This document shows, one piece after another, positions 56,740 through 64,000 of a DNA stretch of 64,000 bases (its first letter is position 1; every line of letters starts with the position of its first letter). The position numbers were made by a program, and so were the translations under genes. Below the pieces are notes generated by a model that saw only the letters and a list, made by a program, of their open reading frames with translations, was not told where the DNA came from and searched no databases. Source of the DNA: Cellulomonas marina (lineage in GTDB: Bacteria > Actinomycetota > Actinomycetes > Actinomycetales > Cellulomonadaceae); assembly GCF_900111925.1 (NCBI RefSeq), contig NZ_FOKA01000005.1, positions 62,001 to 126,000 of the forward strand, given 5' to 3'.

Positions 56740-57432
56740 GCACGCGCCTCCCTGGACAAGGACCCGCACGAGGTCGCCGCGATGTTCGACGCCGTCGCGC
56801 GGCGCTACGACCGCACGAACGACGTCCTGTCGCTGGGACAGGACCGCCTGTGGCGGCGGGCCACGCTCGCGGCCCTCGGCGCGCAGCCGGGCGAGCGGGT
56901 CCTGGACCTCGCGGCCGGCACCGGCACCTCCAGCGAGCCCCTCGCGGACCGGGGGGTGCGGGTGGTGCCGTGCGACCTGTCCACCGGCATGCTGGCGGTC
57001 GGCCACCGGCGGCGGCCCGACCTGCCGTTCGTCGCGGGCGACGCCACGGCGCTGCCGTTCGCCGACGGCGTCTTCGACGCCGTGACGATCTCCTTCGGCC
57101 TGCGCAACGTCGTCGACCCGCGCGCGGGTCTGGAGGAGATGCTGCGCGTCACCCGCCCGGGCGGCCGGGTCGTCGTGTGCGAGTTCTCCCAGCCCACGTG
57201 GGCCCCGTTCCGGGCGCTCTACGGCGGCTACCTCGTCAAGGCGCTGCCACGGGTCGCCCGGCTCGTGGCGGGGGAGTCCGAGGCCTACGACTACCTGGCG
57301 GAGTCCATCCAGCGCTGGCCGGACCAGCGCGCGCTCGCCGGTGTCCTGCGCGAGGCGGGCTGGACGTCGGTGGCCTACCGCAACCTGTCCGGCGGCATCG
57401 TCGCCCTGCACCGCGGGACCCGGCCGGACTGA
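56737..57432 (+). CDS. menG: Demethylmenaquinone methyltransferase
   Basis: 231 residues, UbiE/MenG family; adds the C-methyl group in the last classical step of menaquinone synthesis. [26 protein letters not shown] is the diagnostic N terminus (core [18 protein letters not shown]); [12 protein letters not shown] is SAM motif [21 protein letters not shown] motif II and [19 protein letters not shown] the UbiE signature. The ATG at 56737 lies 6 bases after GATGAT and has no Shine-Dalgarno sequence. Divergent from menF, with 148 bp between their starts. Confidence 0.96.
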   Translation: MARASLDKDPHEVAAMFDAVARRYDRTNDVLSLGQDRLWRRATLAALGAQPGERVLDLAAGTGTSSEPLADRGVRVVPCDLSTGMLAVGHRRRPDLPFVAGDATALPFADGVFDAVTISFGLRNVVDPRAGLEEMLRVTRPGGRVVVCEFSQPTWAPFRALYGGYLVKALPRVARLVAGESEAYDYLAESIQRWPDQRALAGVLREAGWTSVAYRNLSGGIVALHRGTRPD

Positions 57433-57663
57433 GCGCGGCCTCATCGTGCTCTCAGCGCCCCCGGCGACGGGTGCACGGGCGTGCACCACCCGGGACCTCC
57501 GTCCTGCGGCCACGCAGGTCGGAGCGGCGATGCTCAGCGCCCCCACCTGGGCATCCGTCCGGGCGTGTTAGGTGCGCCTCAGCAGACACCCGGGGGTTGC
57601 GCTCGTACAGTAGCGACGCACCGTGGGCAGGACGTGACGACGACGTGACGAGGTGAGCAGTTC

Positions 57664-58971
57664 ATGGGCACGACAGGGGACGTCGCCGACGTCGTCGTGG
57701 TGGGGGCGGGTCCCGCGGGGGCCAGCGCCGCGTACCACGCCGCGTCCGCCGGCCTGTCCGTGCTGCTGCTCGACAAGGCGTCGTTCCCGCGGGACAAGAT
57801 CTGCGGCGACGGGCTGACGCCGCGCGCGGTCGCCGAGCTCGTGCGCATGGGAGTGACCCTCCGCGAGGAGGACGGCTGGATCCGCAACCGCGGCCTGCGG
57901 GTCGTCGGCGGGGGCCACCGCATCGAGCTGCCGTGGCCGGAGCTCTCGTCGTACCCGTCCTACGGGCTCGCGCGCTCGCGCATGAGCCTGGACCACCTCC
58001 TCGTCGAGCACGCGCGGGCGGCGGGCGCGAAGGTGCAGGAGCGCACGCAGGTGACCGGCGCCGTCACCGACGGGCGCACGGGCCGCGTGGTCGGGGTCCG
58101 CGCCCGTCTGCTCGACGACGCCGGCCGCCGCCTGGACGCCGACGAGGTCGAGCTGCGCGCGCCGCTGGTGGTCGCGGCGGACGGCGTCTCGGCCCGCCTC
58201 GCGACGAGCCTGGGCCGCACCCGGCGCGACGACCGGCCCATGGGCGTGGCCGTCCGTACGTACTTCCGCACCCCGGAGGGCACGCCGCGGCACGCCGACG
58301 CCTGGATGGAGAGCCACCTCGAGCTGTGGGACGGCGATCCCGGCCGATCCCACCTCATGCCCGGGTACGGCTGGATCTTCGCGCTGGGCGACGGGACGGC
58401 GAACGTCGGCCTGGGCTCGGTGGCCTCCACGCCGACGGCCACGCACGTCGACTACAAGGACCTGTTCGCGCGCTGGATGGCGCACGTGCCGGCCGACTGG
58501 GGGTTCACGCCCGAGAACCAGCTCGGTCCCGTCCGCGGCGCCGCGCTGCCGATGGGCTTCAACCGCGGCCCGCTCTACGGCGACGGCCTCATGCTGACCG
58601 GCGACGCCGCCGGCATGGTGAGCCCCTTCAACGGCGAGGGCATCGCGTACGCGATCGCCGCCGGCCGCGAGGCCGCCGACGCCGCCGCCCAGGGCCTCGC
58701 GCGCGGCACGGCGGCAGGACGCGAGCGGGCGTTCGCCGCCTACGAGCGGCGGATGAAGGACGACCTGGGCGGGTACTACACGCTCGGCCGGGTGTTCGTG
58801 CAGCTCATCGAGCACCCCGAGGTCATGCGGCTGTGCACCCGGTACGGGCTGCCCCGGCCGACGCTCATGCGGTTCGTCCTCAAGCTGCTCGGCGACTGCT
58901 GGGAGCCCCACGGCGGGGACTGGGCCGACCGGACGATCGCGGCGCTGAGCCGCCTGGCACCGGCGGCCTGA
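57664..58971 (+). CDS. Geranylgeranyl-reductase-family flavoprotein, MenJ-like
   Basis: 435 residues. FAD motif VVVVGAGPAGASAAYHAA, then LLLDKASFPRDKICGDGLTPRAV (the CGDG motif), GYGWIFALGDGTANVGLG and MLTGDAAGMVSPFNGEGIAYAI. In mycobacteria the homologue next to menaquinone genes, MenJ, saturates one isoprene unit of the menaquinone tail; the same position between menG and nuo supports that role here. Archaeal-type lipid reduction is an alternative. The 231-bp gap upstream holds the promoter; TACAGT at 57606-57611 is a possible -10 and GAGGTGAG precedes the ATG. Confidence 0.88.
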   Translation: MGTTGDVADVVVVGAGPAGASAAYHAASAGLSVLLLDKASFPRDKICGDGLTPRAVAELVRMGVTLREEDGWIRNRGLRVVGGGHRIELPWPELSSYPSYGLARSRMSLDHLLVEHARAAGAKVQERTQVTGAVTDGRTGRVVGVRARLLDDAGRRLDADEVELRAPLVVAADGVSARLATSLGRTRRDDRPMGVAVRTYFRTPEGTPRHADAWMESHLELWDGDPGRSHLMPGYGWIFALGDGTANVGLGSVASTPTATHVDYKDLFARWMAHVPADWGFTPENQLGPVRGAALPMGFNRGPLYGDGLMLTGDAAGMVSPFNGEGIAYAIAAGREAADAAAQGLARGTAAGRERAFAAYERRMKDDLGGYYTLGRVFVQLIEHPEVMRLCTRYGLPRPTLMRFVLKLLGDCWEPHGGDWADRTIAALSRLAPAA

Positions 58972-59008
58972 GGGTCCCGGTCCCGATGCGCAGGAGAGGT
59001 GGTCGACG

Positions 59009-59371
59009 ATGACGAACCCGTACGTGCCGCTGCTGGTCCTCATGGGGATCGCCGCGGTGCTGGCCCTGGGCGGCCTCGCGGCGAGCGCGGTGCTCGGCCC
59101 GAAGCGCTACAACCGCGCCAAGCTCGAGGCGTACGAGTGCGGCATCGACCCCACGCCGCACGCGATCGGCGGCGGGCGGTTCCCGGTGAAGTACTACCTC
59201 GTCGCGATGACGTTCATCGTCTTCGACATCGAGGTCGTCTTCCTCTACCCGTGGGCCGTGAGCTTCGCCGAGCTCGCCGGGTTCGGGCTCGTCGCGCTGC
59301 TCGCGTTCCTGGTCCTCATCACGGTGCCGTTCGTCTACGAGTGGCGGCGCGGGGGGTTCGAGTGGGACTGA
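59009..59371 (+). CDS. nuoA: NADH-quinone oxidoreductase subunit A
   Basis: 120 residues, three membrane helices. [19 protein letters not shown] and [25 protein letters not shown] are the subunit A hallmarks, including the functionally important Glu/Asp near the second helix. First gene of the nuo operon; AGGAGAGGTGG lies upstream and it follows the MenJ-like gene by only 37 bp, so it may be cotranscribed with it. Confidence 0.97.
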   Translation: MTNPYVPLLVLMGIAAVLALGGLAASAVLGPKRYNRAKLEAYECGIDPTPHAIGGGRFPVKYYLVAMTFIVFDIEVVFLYPWAVSFAELAGFGLVALLAFLVLITVPFVYEWRRGGFEWD

Positions 59372-59429
59372 GGGCGCGAGGGCTACCGAGGGTGGAGGCA
59401 GGGGTCGTGCGGCGGACGAGGAGGTCCTG

Positions 59430-59981
59430 ATGGGCTTGGAGGAGGCACCCTCGGGGTTCCTGCTGACCACGGTGGAGAACCTGGTCGGCTACTTCCGCAA
59501 GGGCTCGCTGTGGCCGGTGACCTTCGGGCTGGCCTGCTGCGCGATCGAGATGATGGCGTCGGGCGCCCCGCGCTACGACCTGTCGCGCATCGGCATGGAG
59601 GTCTTCCGGGCCTCGCCCCGCCAGGCCGACCTCATGATCGTGGCCGGGCGGGTCAGCCAGAAGATGGCCCCGATCGTCCGGCAGGTGTACGACCAGATGT
59701 CCGAGCCCAAGTGGGTCCTGTCGATGGGCGTGTGCGCCTCGTCGGGCGGCATGTTCAACAACTACGCGATCGTGCAGGGGGTCGACCACGTCGTCCCCGT
59801 CGACATCTACCTGCCCGGCTGCCCGCCGCGGCCGGAGATGCTCATCAACGCGATCCTCGCGCTGCACGACCAGATCCAGCGCGAGCCGCTGGGCGTGAAC
59901 CGTCGCGAGGCCGCCGCGGCGGCGGAGGCCGCCGCCCTGGAGGCCGCGCCCACGCACCACATGACGGGACTGCTCCGATGA
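59430..59981 (+). CDS. nuoB: NADH-quinone oxidoreductase subunit B
   Basis: 183 residues. Carries cluster N2, the last in the electron path: ligands in [22 protein letters not shown] and [29 protein letters not shown] is conserved as well. The C-terminal 30 residues are Ala-rich. The start follows GAGGAGGTCCTG. Overlaps nuoC by 4 bp. Confidence 0.97.
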   Translation: MGLEEAPSGFLLTTVENLVGYFRKGSLWPVTFGLACCAIEMMASGAPRYDLSRIGMEVFRASPRQADLMIVAGRVSQKMAPIVRQVYDQMSEPKWVLSMGVCASSGGMFNNYAIVQGVDHVVPVDIYLPGCPPRPEMLINAILALHDQIQREPLGVNRREAAAAAEAAALEAAPTHHMTGLLR

Positions 59982-60717
59982 GCGTGACCCCGGGCGGCGA
60001 CGTGGAGCGCAGCCCCGCGGCGACCGAGGGCACCCCCGGGCCCGACGGGCGGCCGGCCCTCGAGGTCGTCGACGTGCGCCGTGGCATGTTCGGGGCCCAG
60101 GACGGCGGCGACACCTCGGGCTACGGCGGCCTCGTCGTCCCGGTCGTCCTGCCCGGACCGAGCGAGCGCCCCTACGGCGGCTGGTTCGACGAGGCGGTCG
60201 ACGTCCTGGCCGAGCTGCTCGACGCGAGCGGCACGGGCTACGCCGCGGCGGTCGAGTCCGTGGTCGTCGACCGCGGCGAGCTCACGCTGCACGTGCGCCG
60301 CGAGCACCTGCTCGAGGTCTCGCGGCACCTGCGCGACGACCCGGACCTGCGGTTCGAGCTCTCGCTGGGGGTCTCGGGCGTGCACTACCCGAACGAGACG
60401 GGCCGGGAGCTGCACGCCGTCCACCACCTGTGCTCGGTGACGCACGGGCGACGGCTGCGGGTCGAGACCACCGCCCCCGACGACGACCCGCACGTGCCGT
60501 CGGTGACGTCGGTGTACCCGGGCGCCGACTGGCACGAGCGTGAGACCTGGGACTTCTTCGGCCTCGTCTTCGACGGGCACCCGGCGCTCGCCCGGATCGA
60601 GATGCCCGACGACTGGCCCGGCCACCCCCAGCGCAAGGACTACCCGCTGGGCGGCATCCCCGTGGAGTACAAGGGCGCCACCGTGCCGCCCCCCGACCAG
60701 CGGAGGTCGTACAGCTG

Positions 60718-60718
<1 letters not shown>
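59978..60718 (+). CDS. nuoC: NADH-quinone oxidoreductase subunit C
   Basis: 246 residues. The first about 90 form an actinobacterial N-terminal extension ([16 protein letters not shown]). The 30-kDa subunit fold follows: [33 protein letters not shown], then the signature [20 protein letters not shown] and [17 protein letters not shown]. Peripheral arm, binds NuoB and NuoD. ATGA overlap upstream, one-base overlap (TGATG) with nuoD. Confidence 0.96.
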
Positions 60719-62078
<1,360 letters not shown>

Positions 62079-62082
<4 letters not shown>

Positions 62083-63122
62083 CGATCGACGACACCGGCC
62101 TGCAGTCTCCGGACGCCGCCACCCGGCGGGCGTCGGGGCAGGTGCACCGCACGGGGTACGACGAGGCGACCCTGGCGGGCCTGACCGCCGACGCGGCCCA
62201 GGTCGTCGCGCGGTACCCGCAGCAGCGCTCCGCGCTCCTGCCCCTGCTGCACCTCGTGCAGTCGGTCGACGGCTACGTCAGCCCCCGCGGGATCGCCTTC
62301 TGCGCGCAGACGCTCGGCCTGACGACCGCCGAGGTGTCCGCGGTGGCGACCTTCTACTCGCAGTACAAGCGCCACCCCAACGGCGACTTCACCGTCGGGG
62401 TCTGCATCAACACGCTGTGCGCCGTCATGGGCGGGGACGCGATCTGGGAGGAGCTCGTCGAGCACCTCGGCATCGGGCACGACGAGACCACGCCCGACGG
62501 CGCGGTCACGCTCGAGCGCATCGAGTGCAACGCGGCCTGCGACTACGCGCCCGTCGTGATGGTCAACTGGGAGTTCTTCGACGACCAGACGCCGCAGTCC
62601 GCCACCGCCCTCGTCGACCGGCTCCGGACCGGAGGGACGGTCCGCCCCACGCGCGGCGCCGACGAGGTGGTGCCCTTCCGGGCGATGTCCCGCGTCCTGG
62701 CGGGGTTCCCCGACGGGCGCGCCGACGAGGGCCCGGCCGCCGGGGAGGCCACCCTGCGCGGCCTGCGCCTGGCCCGGGAGCGCGGCTGGACCGCCCCCGC
62801 GTTCGGCGACGAGGGCGCGACCGCGGGGCAGGGCGAGGGGTCCCAGCAGCAGGACCGGCACCAGGACCGGCACCAGGACCAGCACCAGGACCAGCACCAG
62901 GATCGTGGCGGCGCCGACGGCGAGGCGGCCGCCCGTGCCGGCGGCCAGCTCCCCACCGGGGCGCCGCGCAACGACGCGGAGCGTCCGGTGACCACGCCGG
63001 CGGACGCCTCGCCGGCCACGCAGGAGAGGGCCGAGCACGTCGAGGCGACGACCCGCGTCGACGAGTCCGGCACGCAGGGCGGGACCGGCACGGGCGCCGG
63101 CGCCGCCGGAGAGGACCGCTGA
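62079..63122 (+). CDS. nuoE: NADH-quinone oxidoreductase subunit E with long C-terminal extension
   Basis: 347 residues, roughly twice E. coli NuoE (166). The thioredoxin-like [2Fe-2S] domain ends near residue 200: [29 protein letters not shown] (first Cys pair) and [20 protein letters not shown] (second pair; shown as [15 protein letters not shown]). The remaining about 145 residues are Gly/Ala/Thr-rich and include HQDR/HQDQ repeats, likely disordered. Receives electrons from the NuoF FMN via the N1a cluster. One-base overlap with nuoF (TGATG). Confidence 0.96.
62850..62897 (+). repeat. 12-bp tandem repeat, 4 units, coding
   Basis: CAGGACCGGCAC x2 and CAGGACCAGCAC x2 (plus a diverged fifth) encode QD[RQ]H repeats in the NuoE C-terminal extension. 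Confidence 0.95.
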
Positions 63123-64000
63123 TGCCGACGACCCTGACCCCGGTGCTGAGCGCGCACTGGGACGAGCCCCGCGCCTGGTCGCTGACCGCGTACGAGCGGC
63201 ACGGCGGGTACCGCGGGCTGCGCCGGGCGCTGACCATGGAGCCGGCGCAGGTGGTGCAGGCGGTCAAGGACTCGGGGCTGCGCGGACGCGGCGGTGCCGG
63301 GTTCCCCACCGGCATGAAGTGGGGTTTCCTGCCCCCGCCCGACGGCGGCCCCCGCTACCTCGTCGTCAACGCCGACGAGTCCGAGCCCGGGACGTGCAAG
63401 GACATCCCGACGATGCTGGCCAGCCCGCAGCACCTGATCGAGGGCGTGGCGATCACCTCCTACGCCATCGGGTGCGCGCACGCCTTCATCTACGTCCGGG
63501 GCGAGGTGCTGCACGTCCTGCGGCGCCTGCAGAAGGCGGTCGAGGAGGCGTACGCCGCCGGGTACCTCGGCCAGGACGTGCTCGGCTCGGGCTACTCGCT
63601 CGACGTCACCGTGCACGCGGGCGCCGGCGCCTACATCTGCGGCGAGGAGACGGCGCTGCTCGACTCCCTCGAGGGCCTGCGCGGCCAGCCGCGCCTCAAG
63701 CCGCCGTTCCCGGCCGTGGCGGGCCTGTACGCCCGGCCGACGGTGGTCAACAACGTCGAGTCCGTGGCGTCGGTGCCCGGCATCCTGCGTGGCGGCGCGG
63801 AGTGGTTCACCGGCATGGGCACGGAGCGCTCCGCCGGCCACGGCCTGTTCTCGCTGTCCGGCCACGTGACGCGGCCCGGGCAGTACGAGGCGCCGCTGGG
63901 CATCACGCTGCGCGAGCTGCTCGACATGGCCGGTGGCGTCCGCGAGGGGCACGAGCTGAAGTTCTGGACGCCCGGCGGGTCCTCCACCCCGATCTTCACC
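63122..64000 (+). CDS. nuoF: NADH-quinone oxidoreductase subunit F (3' end outside window)
   Basis: 293 residues visible, frame still open at the window end. SGLRGRGGAGFPTGMKWGF is the NADH-binding glycine-rich motif, VVNADESEPGTCKDIPTM the FMN-binding block, and GAGAYICGEETALLDSLEG (core AYICGEETALL) the third signature. The [4Fe-4S] N3 ligand motif (ESCGxCxPC) lies beyond the window. nuoG and the membrane arm genes should follow. Confidence 0.96.
   Translation, partial: MPTTLTPVLSAHWDEPRAWSLTAYERHGGYRGLRRALTMEPAQVVQAVKDSGLRGRGGAGFPTGMKWGFLPPPDGGPRYLVVNADESEPGTCKDIPTMLASPQHLIEGVAITSYAIGCAHAFIYVRGEVLHVLRRLQKAVEEAYAAGYLGQDVLGSGYSLDVTVHAGAGAYICGEETALLDSLEGLRGQPRLKPPFPAVAGLYARPTVVNNVESVASVPGILRGGAEWFTGMGTERSAGHGLFSLSGHVTRPGQYEAPLGITLRELLDMAGGVREGHELKFWTPGGSSTPIFT

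Noticed and set aside
57568..57581. Iron box-like TTAGG...CCTCA upstream of the MenJ-like gene
   Set aside because: Only one half matches the 19-bp IdeR/DmdR consensus and no iron-related gene follows.

Overview
The window is a very GC-rich (clearly above 70 % G+C), gene-dense chromosomal segment with frequent GTG starts, stop/start overlaps and long Ala/Gly/Pro/Thr linkers. It carries menaquinone biosynthesis, a type II cytochrome c maturation locus, bS22, STAS-GAF-ANTAR and DUF4229-like genes, a K+-independent H+-pyrophosphatase and L-arabinose catabolism. Together these indicate a high-GC actinobacterium, most likely a Micrococcales member of the Cellulomonas type; this is inferred from gene content and not from a marker gene. 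I see no rRNA, tRNA, CRISPR array, insertion sequence or prophage. The content is core and metabolic rather than a mobile island.

Layout. 1-5.7 kb: end of an anaerobic ribonucleotide reductase activase, hppA, a phosphodiesterase-fold protein and a methyltransferase. 5.8-10.7 kb: a 1,629-residue FHA/two-membrane-helix/three-FtsK-domain protein with EssC-like architecture. 10.8-18.2 kb: a chemoreceptor, a divergent YeiH-type exporter/LysR pair, proC, a LacI regulator, a STAS-GAF-ANTAR protein and a 38-residue Cys-rich protein. 18.5-22.6 kb: araB-araD-araA behind a promoter with an almost ideal lac-type operator. 22.9-27.7 kb: an orphan FN3-like protein, TrkA/TrkH, AcuC, a small HTH protein and ribosomal protein bS22. 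27.8-35.5 kb: a second LacI regulator, an ABC importer without its own ATPase, a GH51 arabinofuranosidase and a GH27 enzyme, i.e. uptake and hydrolysis of arabino-oligosaccharides feeding araBDA. 35.5-38.9 kb: HAD phosphatase, glutaredoxin-like protein, YceI/MarR pair and a phosphoglycerate-mutase-type phosphatase. 38.9-43.7 kb: TlpA/ResA-CcdA-ResB-CcsA for cytochrome c maturation. 43.8-59 kb: menaquinone genes (menA, E, B, C, D, F, G and a MenJ-like reductase) interspersed with DUF3048, HtrA, DUF2200 and SRPBCC genes. 59-64 kb: nuoA-F, cut by the window end. Menaquinone, complex I and cytochrome c maturation thus lie together as a respiratory neighbourhood.

The most noteworthy signals are regulatory. 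(i) menB and menC start inside a 36-bp near-perfect palindrome whose centre serves as overlapping, divergent -10 elements. (ii) About a dozen genes share the pattern TANNNT (or GANNNT), then usually GG, with the start codon 6-8 bases downstream, the signature of leaderless transcription. (iii) Two LacI regulators can each be paired with a different operator. (iv) Tandem arrays with a 12-bp unit recur in many unrelated genes and once outside a gene.
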